A stretch of DNA of 64,000 bases, from positions 186,001 to 250,000 of the forward strand of contig JBBSQW010000001.1 in NCBI GenBank assembly GCA_038243635.1. Reading direction: 5' to 3'. Below the pieces are notes generated by a model, which was given only the letters and a program-made list of their open reading frames with translations, did no database searches and was not told the DNA's origin. A program made the position numbers and the translations under genes. Positions 26,344-35,048 of this stretch are shown here, piece by piece (position 1 is the stretch's first letter; each line of letters starts with the position of its first letter). The stretch is from Pseudopedobacter sp038243635 (lineage in GTDB: Bacteria; Bacteroidota; Bacteroidia; Sphingobacteriales; Sphingobacteriaceae).

Positions 26344-28161
26344 CTAGTCATTTTCATTTTCAAAACTCGTTCTACTTCTGGTTTTAATCTTTAAAACTAA
26401 AATGGGGTTTGGCAAGGTTTCAAAATATTTGTCATCAGCTACATAAGTTCTTCCTGCTTTTATAATTTCCTTATCAAAAATTGGAAAATCCTTGATGCGG
26501 TATAACGAAGTGCTTTCGCCATCAATAGAAATGTAATATTCATTACCATTTTTATAGATTGTTGAACCCTCTAAACGATGAAAAACTGCTAAATTCTTCG
26601 CATCAAAATTCGTTCTGTAAATATTGGTTTGCGAACCAGAAGAACCGTATTTTCTTGAAGTTAAATTTCCCGTCTGTGTAAAATAGTAAAACCGGCCATC
26701 TGTAAAACCACCATCGTTTAACGGCCTCAATCCTGGTAAATCATCGGCACAAATAAATTCATTTTTCTCGTCGTCGTAATAATAAATGGCTTTACCATCC
26801 GAAAACAAGAGATGACGAGAATTTGCTATTGGTTTTTGTAAAATAACCAGTTTACCGGTGTCGACATTTGTAGTACCCCATAATCTATTATTCACGGTGG
26901 CCGGAAACTGCATGCCATTTACAAAATGCTTTTTCCCATCCGATGCGTAAACAATCTGATAATTTGTTTTTACGGCGTGGAAATTTCCGACATTTACGTT
27001 AGGCAATAATTGCGTCCTGTAGAAAGCGTTTTTATCATCTTTTATATAATCAACGATTCTATCTACTGAGCTCACCGTACTCGGGTTTGCATATTTAACT
27101 ACCAAATTTTTATAGTAAACTTTGCTTATATCCGTGGCGTATTTAAAACCCAGCGTGTTAAAACCTGCGCTATGTTTTAATGATTTAAAAGTCGCAACAT
27201 CGGCACCTTCAATCTTTAAAGTTTTATAAAATACATGTTGAGCATCTTTGGTGTAACTTAAACCTAAGTATACAGCGGTATTAACATCAATACCAATTAT
27301 CTTTTCATCGCTAGCGAATACATTTTTCGCATCTTTCCCGATTAGTGTTCCATATTCATTGCGAAAAACTAAGGGTTTAAAAGTTCCAATATCAGCGCCT
27401 TTCAACTCAAAGTCACCATTGCCAGGCTTTAATGCGTAAACTTTATTTTGATAAGTAGAAAAAACACTTGAGCCAATATCTTTTGCATGCAATAAATTTT
27501 CACCTCCTGTTTTTGATGAAATTATAATAGTTACAGCCAAAATAATCACCGCAAACATTACTGCAACTCCCAAAGAAAGTTTTAAAATCAGCTTTTTACG
27601 TTGTTTGCCAGGTTCTATTTTAGAAATTGTAAAAGAAAAATTATTTGCAACTGCAGTATTTGCGCTATAATATAGCTGATAACGTTTAGTTAACACTTTT
27701 TTAAGCCGACCTAAGATTTCGTCAATCTCAGGAATGTCGATTCCTTTAAGAATAGTTCCAATATTAATGTGGGTCGTTTTATCAGTTTTTATTGTGATTC
27801 TGTCCCAAAGTCCATTTCTTTTAACAAACATGACATCTGTAATTTCTTGTAACGGAATGTGGATTTTAGTTTTACCAAACTCAATTTTGAAATCATCGTC
27901 ACTTAATGAAATGGTAACTAGTTTTGGATAATACAATGAAGCCAATAAAAACGATAAATACAATCCTAAAAATATTGGAGGAACAATTAGCATCATTAAT
28001 GACACTGGCCCAGTAAGTACAAAGGTAAAAAGCTGAAATAACAACTCGTAAAGCTTGAAGTAATATAAGGCGAAAACCAACGTGAAAGTAATCAGTAAAA
28101 CAATTACATAACTGAAAACGTATTTTTTAGTGAGTAACTGGCCTTTAAAAGTAACCGTCAT
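26344..28161 (-). CDS. Membrane PH-like/DKNYY fusion protein, long form
   Basis: A 605-residue protein. Residues about 14-75 hold two membrane segments. About 80-165 is a PH-like cytoplasmic domain (V-T-I-S-L-S-D-D-D-F-K-I and P-L-Q-E-I-T-D-V). A further span lies at about 195-217. About 222-410 is a run of DKNYY units (K-D-A-K-N-V-F-A, T-K-D-A-Q-H-V-F-Y-K, D-I-S-K-V-Y-Y-K, D-D-K-N-A-F-Y-R), each followed by A-D-x-x-T-F-x-x-L. A C-terminal domain (about 410-595) completes it. The paralogue at 28244 lacks the DKNYY block but keeps both ends. Both start M-T-x-T-F-K-G-Q-L-L-T. The function is unknown; the layout suggests an envelope sensor or receptor. Confidence 0.75.
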   Translation of the reverse strand: MTVTFKGQLLTKKYVFSYVIVLLITFTLVFALYYFKLYELLFQLFTFVLTGPVSLMMLIVPPIFLGLYLSFLLASLYYPKLVTISLSDDDFKIEFGKTKIHIPLQEITDVMFVKRNGLWDRITIKTDKTTHINIGTILKGIDIPEIDEILGRLKKVLTKRYQLYYSANTAVANNFSFTISKIEPGKQRKKLILKLSLGVAVMFAVIILAVTIIISSKTGGENLLHAKDIGSSVFSTYQNKVYALKPGNGDFELKGADIGTFKPLVFRNEYGTLIGKDAKNVFASDEKIIGIDVNTAVYLGLSYTKDAQHVFYKTLKIEGADVATFKSLKHSAGFNTLGFKYATDISKVYYKNLVVKYANPSTVSSVDRIVDYIKDDKNAFYRTQLLPNVNVGNFHAVKTNYQIVYASDGKKHFVNGMQFPATVNNRLWGTTNVDTGKLVILQKPIANSRHLLFSDGKAIYYYDDEKNEFICADDLPGLRPLNDGGFTDGRFYYFTQTGNLTSRKYGSSGSQTNIYRTNFDAKNLAVFHRLEGSTIYKNGNEYYISIDGESTSLYRIKDFPIFDKEIIKAGRTYVADDKYFETLPNPILVLKIKTRSRTSFENEND

Positions 28162-28243
28162 TTATTTTTATAATTATTCAATTAGAAATATCGCTAACAA
28201 TCAACATTGTTATTATAAAATAGTAGTACTGACTATTAAAAAT

Positions 28244-29521
28244 TTATATTTTTCTGGTACTGATTTTTGAAACTAAGATTGGATCTTTTATCGTTGTAAA
28301 TCCTTTGTAGTTATTGACATGTGTTAAATTATTGTTGATCACATCCTTTTTAAAGAGTGAGAAATTCTCAATCTTGTAAAGAGAAATAGGGTCATCATTT
28401 TTAGAAATGTAGTAATCATTTTTATTTTTATAAACCGTCGCATCTCTCAATTGATGTAAAATAATCATTTCACTTTTTTTAAGATTTGTTTTAAATATGA
28501 CGGTCTGGTAACCGTAAATGCCATTTGCCCGTGTTTTTATTGGTTTTGTTTCTGTATAATAAATAAGCTGACCATCGGTAAAAATACTCTCGCTAAATGG
28601 TGTTAAATCTGCTATGTTTGTTGCACTTACAAAACTTTTGCGTTGTTCATCGTAATAGTATATCGACTTGCTATCTGAAAATAAAATGTGATGTCTATTA
28701 TCTGATGGCTTTTGTAAAATTTTAAGATGATCTAAATCGGCTGTCGTTGTGCCCCAAAATATATTATCAACTTTTAATGGGAACTTTATGTCATTTACAT
28801 ATTGGTTTTTGCCATCTGTTGTATAAATATTTCGATAATTTGAGTAGTTATAATTAGTGTTAGAACCTTTATTATTAGCGTAAAAGTTGCTAATAATAAA
28901 TATCATAATTATGGCGACCATCAAGCTACCGAATACCACTGTTAAAAACTTAATGGTGTATTTATTTTGTTGGCCATTTGTGAATTTTAACATTTGATTG
29001 CCTTTAAATGAGTGACCCGCCTCGTAGTATAAATTGTGTTTTCTAACTAAACTAGATTTTAGTAACGCAAAAAAGTCATCCACATCCGGATTGTAAATTC
29101 CTAAAAATGGATTGCCAAGATTTATATTTATGTTTTGTTGATTGGTTTGAACAGTAATTTTAGACCAAGCTTGATATTTTTTATAAAAAAATAAATGCGT
29201 GATATCTTTAAGTCTAATTATCACCTTCTCGTTATTATAAATTATTTCTAAATCTTCATCATTTAGCGATAGCTTGATAGCATTTTTAAAGTATGAAATA
29301 TTAAAGCGGTATGCGATATACATAGCTATAATAGCAGAGAAAACTACAAAGAACATAATCGACATTTCTCTGCTGATACCACCTGAAGAAAGATGGAAAA
29401 CTAAATCGTATCCTGTAAAATAATAGAACGAACATAAAACTCCAAATACAATTACTGAAACCAGTATAAAGCTTGATATGTATTTTGCTGTAAGTAATTG
29501 GCCTTTAAAAGTAGCAGTCAT
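28244..29521 (-). CDS. Membrane PH-like protein, short paralogue of the 26344 gene
   Basis: A 425-residue protein when started at ATG 29521, which matches the paralogue's M-T-x-T-F-K-G-Q-L-L-T; an ATG two codons upstream also exists. It has two N-terminal spans, a PH-like domain (S-L-N-D-E-D-L-E-I, R-L-K-D-I-T-H-L), a third span (about 190-212), then directly the C-terminal domain (G-T-T, I-L-Q-K-P, F-S-D-S-K-S-I-Y-Y-Y-D-E, Y-K-I-E-N-F). Relative to the long form the whole DKNYY block of about 180 residues is absent. The stop of the 29528 lipoprotein gene is only 6 bases upstream, so they are co-transcribed. Confidence 0.7.
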   Translation of the reverse strand: MTATFKGQLLTAKYISSFILVSVIVFGVLCSFYYFTGYDLVFHLSSGGISREMSIMFFVVFSAIIAMYIAYRFNISYFKNAIKLSLNDEDLEIIYNNEKVIIRLKDITHLFFYKKYQAWSKITVQTNQQNININLGNPFLGIYNPDVDDFFALLKSSLVRKHNLYYEAGHSFKGNQMLKFTNGQQNKYTIKFLTVVFGSLMVAIIMIFIISNFYANNKGSNTNYNYSNYRNIYTTDGKNQYVNDIKFPLKVDNIFWGTTTADLDHLKILQKPSDNRHHILFSDSKSIYYYDEQRKSFVSATNIADLTPFSESIFTDGQLIYYTETKPIKTRANGIYGYQTVIFKTNLKKSEMIILHQLRDATVYKNKNDYYISKNDDPISLYKIENFSLFKKDVINNNLTHVNNYKGFTTIKDPILVSKISTRKI

Positions 29522-29527
29522 TGCCAT

Positions 29528-30178
29528 TTATTTATTGATGATAAATTCCTCTTTATTTACGGTTTCAAAAGATTTTTTCTTCTCATTCCAAACGTAAGCT
29601 ATGTACTTGGCTGTTTTGCTGTTTTCATCCTCTTTACAAATGGCTGAAATAAATAAACGACTATTAGGATTACTAATCGCTTTGTCTAAATCCCAAGAGC
29701 ACATATTCTGTTCGCCTAAAGGCAAATCATAGATTTTACCGTCTCTAACATCAACTATAAAACCCATAATACAACTTGCGCCACAACCAAAAATAGTCCC
29801 AATGTAATGTCCGCCAAAAACTATTGTATTGCTTTTATACGCGTCGATTATTCTTGTTCTAAAAAATTTCGCATCTGGGTAACTGCTAAAATCAAGCGGT
29901 GCTTTTTTGATGACTTCTCGAACTTCAACTGCATATTTATTGAAGTTGATGCTGTCTTTTGCTGTAATGTCTTGCTCTGGCTCTTCAATGGCTTCTACAT
30001 CAGTATCGACTAGCTCCGTAACTTGATCATCTGTTGAGATTACCTCCGTGGGTTGATCCTTTACTTCTTCCATTAGTAAAGGGGCTTGTTTTGTTGTATC
30101 TATGGTGTCCGACTTTTTATTGTTGGTACAAGAAAGAAGTGAACTTATTAGTGCAAGGATCAGTATTAACTGTTTCAT
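29528..30178 (-). CDS. Lipoprotein with G-G-H-Y...G-C-G-x-x-C motif
   Basis: A 216-residue lipoprotein (lipobox L-L-S-C, Cys about residue 17). An acidic linker (about 20-75) leads to a domain with I-V-F-G-G-H-Y-I-G-T-I-F-G-C-G, then A-S-C-I-M-G-F-I-V-D and D-G-K-I-Y-D-L-P. I recall a widespread but uncharacterised exported family with the pattern A-G-H-Y...W-G-C-G-x-x-C-x-x-G. The two cysteines and the histidine could be structural (disulfide) or metal-binding. It sits between the 30187 small membrane protein and the 28244 gene. Confidence 0.65.
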   Translation of the reverse strand: MKQLILILALISSLLSCTNNKKSDTIDTTKQAPLLMEEVKDQPTEVISTDDQVTELVDTDVEAIEEPEQDITAKDSINFNKYAVEVREVIKKAPLDFSSYPDAKFFRTRIIDAYKSNTIVFGGHYIGTIFGCGASCIMGFIVDVRDGKIYDLPLGEQNMCSWDLDKAISNPNSRLFISAICKEDENSKTAKYIAYVWNEKKKSFETVNKEEFIINK

Positions 30179-30186
30179 AATTTAGA

Positions 30187-30471
30187 TTATTGATATTTAT
30201 TTATCCCCATCACTAGGTAGCAAGTAAGTAACATCATTATCGTAACACCGGCTAAACCAATTGGCAATAACCATAAATTTTGTTTTTTACCACTTTTTAA
30301 ATAGCTGAAATATGAAAAAATTAAGATGATACCATTTATTATTGCCAATAGATTTAGCTCCATAAACGCTACTGGAATATGACTATCCATATAGGTATAC
30401 ACGTACCATAAGTGTATTAGACTAGCTATTTGAATAATGGTAATTAGTATGGGAATTCTGCGTTTTATCAT
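30187..30471 (-). CDS. Small three-span membrane protein
   Basis: A 94-residue protein with three hydrophobic segments (about residues 6-27, 36-58 and 66-89), separated by short polar loops including K-S-G-K-K-Q-N. No family is recognised. It is flanked by 8 bases (downstream lipoprotein gene) and 11 bases (upstream beta-barrel gene), so it belongs to the same operon. Similar small multi-span genes occur beside exported-protein genes elsewhere in the array (45734, 47050, 58122, 58574). Confidence 0.6.
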   Translation of the reverse strand: MIKRRIPILITIIQIASLIHLWYVYTYMDSHIPVAFMELNLLAIINGIILIFSYFSYLKSGKKQNLWLLPIGLAGVTIMMLLTCYLVMGINKYQ

Positions 30472-30482
30472 TAAATGCGATT

Positions 30483-31100
30483 TTAACGCCAGCCTAAAAT
30501 AAGTTTTGTAGTCACAAAGTTGCCCCCGATATTAGTGCTTGCATTGTCCTTGAGTTTATAATTGGCTAAGTTGTATTGTGCTTTAAACTGAAGAAATGTT
30601 TCTTGCCCTACGAAATAGCGAATACCTAAACCTGGATCTACAAAAAAGCTCGATTTCCCTACACCATTTTCCTTGTCTGGAACGCTAAAACTTAAGTCAC
30701 CAAAGCCAAAACCGCCAACACCTTCTAAAGCGAATCTGTTTTTAGTATACAGTTCATGGCTATACTGCAAGGATATTTGAACGCCTGAGTAACCATCCTT
30801 TTCGATAATTTGATCATCGTTTTTTATGAAAAGTGTTTGGGTTTTACCAAGATTTCCAAAAAAATCAAAGTTGAATCCCAAGGCGCTCTTTTCACTTTTT
30901 AGCTCCAGCAACAAACCGCCCATTATGTTATTACCTAAAACCGCACTTTTGCCCGTACCGAACCAAGTGCCGGTATAAACACCAAGATACACTCCGTTTT
31001 TCCGGAAGTTTTGTTGTTCTTCTTGTGCAGATAGTTGGCTTGAAAATCCAAAAATCATTAGAAAAAACCCAGTAAAGCAAATATTTTTTATAATGCTCAT
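30483..31100 (-). CDS. Outer-membrane beta-barrel protein, 8-strand type
   Basis: A 205-residue protein with a Sec signal peptide (about residues 1-25, L-S-A before Gln) and alternating amphipathic strands ending in aromatic residues. Recurrent elements are N-G-V-Y-L-G-V-Y-T-G-T, G-V-Q-I-S-L-Q-Y-S-H and F-F-V-D-P-G-L-G-I-R-Y-F-V, and the C-terminal strand is T-K-L-I-L-G-W-R. This fits a small OmpA/OmpW-like outer-membrane barrel. The ATG is at 31100. ACGAATAAT (31201-31209, minus) lies about 100 bases upstream. Confidence 0.75.
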   Translation of the reverse strand: MSIIKNICFTGFFLMIFGFSSQLSAQEEQQNFRKNGVYLGVYTGTWFGTGKSAVLGNNIMGGLLLELKSEKSALGFNFDFFGNLGKTQTLFIKNDDQIIEKDGYSGVQISLQYSHELYTKNRFALEGVGGFGFGDLSFSVPDKENGVGKSSFFVDPGLGIRYFVGQETFLQFKAQYNLANYKLKDNASTNIGGNFVTTKLILGWR

Positions 31101-31201
31101 CGCTTTAAGACTAAATACCTAAACTAAATATTATTAGCGATACTATTCAATAGGAATTTGAATTCGTGGATTATCAACAACTATCCGCTTTAGTGTAGCA
31201 A

Positions 31202-31759
31202 TTATTCGTTTACAGTTTTTACTGCTATTGGCAAAAAATAGTTGCTGAACGCTAACGAAAGCCCCGAGTTCCATAGAAAATAAAAGAAAAAATTCTTGCC
31301 ATATTCGTGTACAGGATCTAATCCGATAAAATATGGGATAGGAATTAAAACGGCAAGTACAACAAACTGAATAATTCTCAATTTGCCTTTAAAAAATGCC
31401 CAAACGGTAATTAGCACCAAAAATGCACACCCTATACCAGAAAGTGCACTTAGCCAGTTTTGGTTGTTGCCGTTAAAATTATGCTCGGTTAGTTGGTTCG
31501 CTTTAACATAAAAGCCACCGCCGACTAAAAAGATGATTAAGAACAGAAAAGGTAAAAAAAAAGCAATGTATTTTACCCGTTGTCGCTCCTCGTAAAATTG
31601 GTAAACCAAGTAAGAACCAAGAATAAAAGGGATGGTTAGCGCACCCCAACCATCAATAAATATTAAAAATGAGGAGAAAAAGGAAATGGAAATTAAAATA
31701 CCTAAAAGCTCCAGATTAAAGTTACTCGACAATTTACTGCTAAATTTATTCAAGTTCAT
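31202..31759 (-). CDS. Polytopic membrane protein, unknown function
   Basis: A 185-residue protein when started at ATG 31759. This start overlaps the stop of the upstream small gene as ATGA, which favours it over the upstream in-frame candidate. Five or six hydrophobic segments span about residues 17-175, and loops contain E-E-R-Q-R-V-K and K-G-K-L-R. No family is recognised. It appears translationally coupled to the YcxB-like fragment gene before it, suggesting the two are one functional unit. Confidence 0.6.
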   Translation of the reverse strand: MNLNKFSSKLSSNFNLELLGILISISFFSSFLIFIDGWGALTIPFILGSYLVYQFYEERQRVKYIAFFLPFLFLIIFLVGGGFYVKANQLTEHNFNGNNQNWLSALSGIGCAFLVLITVWAFFKGKLRIIQFVVLAVLIPIPYFIGLDPVHEYGKNFFFYFLWNSGLSLAFSNYFLPIAVKTVNE

Positions 31760-31956
31760 TTTCCTCCCCATAAGGCTATCCGATAAATTTTTTTAGGCTT
31801 TATATCGATTTGTTCAGTTAAGAATCCTCTAAATTCTTGCAACTCTACATCAGTTTTGAAAGAGGCTTTGGGTAATGTATAAAGTTTCTTGTTTTGATAT
31901 AGTATGATAAATGTATCGTTCTCGGCCTTCATTGTCAACCAATATAAGTTCTTCAT
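31756..31956 (-). CDS. Short protein resembling a YcxB-like C-terminal tail
   Basis: A 66-residue product from ATG 31956; a GTG one codon upstream is less likely. It reads D-T-F-I-I-L-Y-Q-N-K-K-L-Y-T-L-P-K-A-S-F then an E-F-R-x-F-L helix. In YcxB-like PH proteins this strand-P-K-x-A/S-F-helix segment is the C-terminal end of a domain that normally follows two membrane spans. Here the rest is absent, so it is a domain remnant or a stand-alone half. The ATG overlaps the stop of 31956-32561 (TGATG) and its own stop overlaps the next ATG (ATGA). Confidence 0.55.
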   Translation of the reverse strand: MKNLYWLTMKAENDTFIILYQNKKLYTLPKASFKTDVELQEFRGFLTEQIDIKPKKIYRIALWGGK

Positions 31957-32561
31957 CACTTATATTTCTTACGCAAAATCAACTCAATTTTAGCTTCTAA
32001 ATCAAGATTTTCTGTATCCTCAAAGCTTTTTCCAATTTGAAAAACTCTATTTGATTCATCTATTCTAAAAACGCTATAATAATTACTTCCAGCGTATCCA
32101 TAGCCAAGTATCACGTTAAATTTTTTATCGTAAGTGGGATTCACAATCGTATTGAAGCCTTGGACCGGAGTTAGTTGATGTCTTTTTTCATCAACTAAAA
32201 ATAAATTGTAATATTCATTACCACCTCTCCCGCCTGAAATTTCAAAAATTAAGATATCTTTCGTACCATCGTTGTTATAATCGTCATATTTAACGTTATC
32301 GGCTACACCTAGCATGCCTTGAGAATTTTTCCAAAACACGATATCTTTGGTCTTACCGATTTTACCAAAGTAGAGTATTGCGGTTTCAAGGTCATCCGAC
32401 TGTTTTAAGTTATTTCCGTATTGAATTGCTAAGACATAGGTTTTATCTTTAAATGGATAAATGTATTGCCATTTTTCATCAAACTTTTCTTGGAGAAATA
32501 TTTTTTGTGCGTAAGCATTGTTGCAAATGGTTAATAGGACTACTAGAACGACGATTTTCAT
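31956..32561 (-). CDS. Secreted XAC2610-like protein, copy 2
   Basis: A 201-residue protein with a Sec signal peptide (about residues 1-18, A-Y-A before Gln). The core motif is D-D-Y-N-N-D-G-T-K-D-I-L-I-F at about residues 90-103, a calcium-loop-like D-x-N-x-D-G-x-x-D. It is followed by G-G-R-G-G-N-E-Y-Y-N-L-F-L and a beta-rich end. The order matches the 1147 and 56482 products and XAC2610-like proteins in general. The stop is shared with the next start (TGATG), so coupling with the small YcxB-like gene is likely. Confidence 0.65.
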   Translation of the reverse strand: MKIVVLVVLLTICNNAYAQKIFLQEKFDEKWQYIYPFKDKTYVLAIQYGNNLKQSDDLETAILYFGKIGKTKDIVFWKNSQGMLGVADNVKYDDYNNDGTKDILIFEISGGRGGNEYYNLFLVDEKRHQLTPVQGFNTIVNPTYDKKFNVILGYGYAGSNYYSVFRIDESNRVFQIGKSFEDTENLDLEAKIELILRKKYK

Positions 32562-32581
32562 TGTTTGAAATTTATTAATCC

Positions 32582-33187
32582 CTATCTTTTTTTTGCTTTC
32601 AAAATTCTATCTCTAGCCTCGTAATATAATTTACTAGACCGTCTTTGATAGTCTATTATCACGTCATCGGAAAAATCTGATAGATAAATTTGTGGTAGCG
32701 TCATCTTTTGCTTTATGGTCGGTATTGCAATTAGTTTGTCTTCATCGTCATCCCAATAATTCCAATTTCCAATATATTTATTTGTAATCAAGTTCACGCT
32801 TGCCTCCCCACTTCCATTATTGTTTGCAGGACCAAATTCGTAGTTAGTCATGCCGATTAATTTAACTTGTTTGGTAACTGCATCATATCTAAACTGACAA
32901 GTATAGCCAGCTCTCATCCAATCATTAAAATACTCAAAACCGTTTCTTGTTAACTTAAGGCCGGCCATAATTGGATCAAACGAAAATACTCCTGTTTCAA
33001 CCGGTCTAAATTTTTGAGTAGATAGCTTTATGATTATTACTCCTTTTTCTTTATTGAACACAACAACGTCCAATTTTAAATCTTTATCAAGGTCTACGTT
33101 AAGCGTATCTCCTTTTGAATTGCCTTGTGCAAAAGACAACATTGTGCAACAGCTTAAAAAGACAATTAACTTGCAGGTTTTTATCAT
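32582..33187 (-). CDS. Secreted protein of the 10352/37514 family
   Basis: A 201-residue protein with a Sec signal peptide (about residues 1-20, S-F-A before Gln). It starts with D-L-D-K-D-L-K-L-D-V-V-V-F, followed by V-I-I-I-K-L-S, a C-Q-F-R-Y-D-A-V-T-K-Q-V-K-L-I-G-M hairpin, and S-V-N-L-I-T-N-K-Y. The same order is seen in the 10352 and 37514 products. It lies 20 bases upstream of the XAC2610-like gene, in the same operon. The function is unknown. Confidence 0.6.
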   Translation of the reverse strand: MIKTCKLIVFLSCCTMLSFAQGNSKGDTLNVDLDKDLKLDVVVFNKEKGVIIIKLSTQKFRPVETGVFSFDPIMAGLKLTRNGFEYFNDWMRAGYTCQFRYDAVTKQVKLIGMTNYEFGPANNNGSGEASVNLITNKYIGNWNYWDDDEDKLIAIPTIKQKMTLPQIYLSDFSDDVIIDYQRRSSKLYYEARDRILKAKKR

Positions 33188-33247
33188 AGCATTGGCGTTG
33201 TCACCTTATTTTGATCTAGAAAAAGGAACTGTATTTTTTTCTGATTT

Positions 33248-33937
33248 TTACTCCTCATAATAAGTGTAGTCACTGATTACATAATTACCTTTTTTATCAT
33301 CTCTGCCATTTAAGGTTAAGGTAATGGTTGGGTTTTCGTAGCTATCAAGTTTTTTATAATGATACCAAATGTGTCCTAGGCTCGGATTATACTGTTGTCT
33401 TAAAATCAAGTGTAAAACACTTTCACTTTCCATTATCTCTGTTTCTTCATTTCTTGTAACGAATTTACCATCCTCTAAATCTTGGTATTTTCGGATTAGC
33501 GTTTTACTTTCTTTGTTTAGTTCTACCTTTTGGTAATCGTATATCTCATTGGTCTGGACATTTGTCGAAGTAATTAAATACGAACTATCAGTCAATGTCT
33601 TTAAATTATCGAACGCCCCAAAAATCTTATTTTCATACGTATTTACCTGCAGTTGTCCGTTTACAATGATGTAATCTTTAGTTTGAGTTTTAATATCATT
33701 CATTCCAAGTCTAACGAAAGACTCGATTTTTTTATAATATCCCAGGCTATCAAAGTGGTAAATCTGTCTAATAAAATAGTTTTGAGTAGTTAGACTATCC
33801 AAATCTAAAAAACCATCATATCGCATAATTGTAGCGGTTTTCACATTCCCTTTTAACCGCATTTCAGTAAGCCCATTAAATGGTTGGCAAAAACCTGCAA
33901 AAGGGATTAGTAATAAAAAAAAAAGAAGTTTATTCAT
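33248..33937 (-). CDS. Secreted protein with G-N-V-K-T-A-T opening
   Basis: A 229-residue protein when started at ATG 33937, which gives a normal signal peptide (about 1-17, G-F-C before Gln); an in-frame ATG 13 codons upstream would spoil it. The mature protein opens G-L-T-E-M-R-L-K-G-N-V-K-T-A-T. This opening is common in secreted Bacteroidota proteins made of repeated Y-x-F-D-x-x-G strand-turn units; here Y-H-F-D-S-L-G-Y-Y-K-K-I is one such unit. The function is unknown. Confidence 0.6.
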   Translation of the reverse strand: MNKLLFFLLLIPFAGFCQPFNGLTEMRLKGNVKTATIMRYDGFLDLDSLTTQNYFIRQIYHFDSLGYYKKIESFVRLGMNDIKTQTKDYIIVNGQLQVNTYENKIFGAFDNLKTLTDSSYLITSTNVQTNEIYDYQKVELNKESKTLIRKYQDLEDGKFVTRNEETEIMESESVLHLILRQQYNPSLGHIWYHYKKLDSYENPTITLTLNGRDDKKGNYVISDYTYYEE

Positions 33938-34122
33938 TAGGCATATTAATTTAGAGCGAGTAAAGTTTGCAATCACAGCATCAAGTCCAGAGATCTCAAT
34001 TTATCGGGAAGGTTCAATTTATGCTTAGTACCCCAAGGTTTTTTCTTAGACCTGTAGCTCTCCTTGAAAGTTTAAAATGAAATTTATTAATCAAAATAAA
34101 CGGTACAAACGACGTTCTCAAA

Positions 34123-35016
34123 TTAATCTGTTAATTCCAACTCTTCCAGAGTTCCTTTGGTTTCTTTTAATTCTTTGATGGTTGATTCTAGCGCTGTAAT
34201 TTGTTGTTCCAGATTACTATTATTTTGAACCCGAATAAATTTTCCTTTTTTAGTAATCATCATTGCTGGGAATACTTTTATCTTCAAATTATAGGTAGAG
34301 AGATCTGTTATTGGATATTTCGCATTTTTCCAAAGGTCGCTATTTTGATCAATTCCGTTTAAAGTCTCAGTTGATGAATACTCTTCGTTTGGCTTAATTC
34401 CCTCAACGTCATCGTTGGGGTCAATCGTTTCCCCTGTACCTTGTGATCCAGATGCAATTAGTTTACCTGTTTTGGCATCGTAAACATCCAACTGAATAGT
34501 ATACCTAAGAATTTCTTGGCCGGTTTTATTAACTAAAGTATAATCAACATACGGGACTTTCTCGGACATAAATACACCTTCAACCAAACTGATTTTCGTT
34601 AATTTAAAACCATCTAATTCTTTATTTTGTGCTGAAATTTTTTCGTTACCTTTTTTTAAACTATCTATTTCTTGAGTATGCGCTTCGATGTTTCTATCTC
34701 TATCCTCTTTTAAGAAATCTTCTGCGTAGTTAACCAAGCCCGAAAAAGTTTTGCCGTTCACCATCGCCATCGAGATTTGGTCAAAAGATTTGCCTTTATA
34801 TTTAGGATCATCTGCCTTGTCCCATTTTTCTTTCATGGCTTTCATAACCACAACTCTCAGTGCAATTTCTAGCTTTTCTTTATCAGCTTTATCTAATTTT
34901 TCTTCCATTTTAGCTTTAGATGCCTTGAAAGATTCTTCGTCTTTACCGGATAGTTTTGGGCCACAGCTTGTAAAAAGTACTGCGACTAGTATTAATATTG
35001 TGAATTTTGATTTCAT
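34123..35016 (-). CDS. Lipoprotein with DUF6694-like N-terminal domain
   Basis: A 297-residue lipoprotein (lipobox F-T-S-C, Cys about residue 18). After Cys comes G-P-K-L-S-G-K-D-E-E-S-F-K-A-S, then an amphipathic helix and K-S-F-D-Q-I. This order I associate with the small DUF6694 lipoproteins (assignment from memory). A coiled-coil stretch follows (about 105-135), then a beta-rich domain with Y-V-D-Y-T-L-V-N-K-T-G-Q-E-I and V-D-V-Y-D-A-K-T-G-K-L, resembling FxLYD-like domains, and a C-terminal coiled coil (about 265-292). The function is unknown. Confidence 0.6.
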   Translation of the reverse strand: MKSKFTILILVAVLFTSCGPKLSGKDEESFKASKAKMEEKLDKADKEKLEIALRVVVMKAMKEKWDKADDPKYKGKSFDQISMAMVNGKTFSGLVNYAEDFLKEDRDRNIEAHTQEIDSLKKGNEKISAQNKELDGFKLTKISLVEGVFMSEKVPYVDYTLVNKTGQEILRYTIQLDVYDAKTGKLIASGSQGTGETIDPNDDVEGIKPNEEYSSTETLNGIDQNSDLWKNAKYPITDLSTYNLKIKVFPAMMITKKGKFIRVQNNSNLEQQITALESTIKELKETKGTLEELELTD

Positions 35017-35048
35017 ATCTTGTTGTTATTTTCTTTGATAATCTTGTT

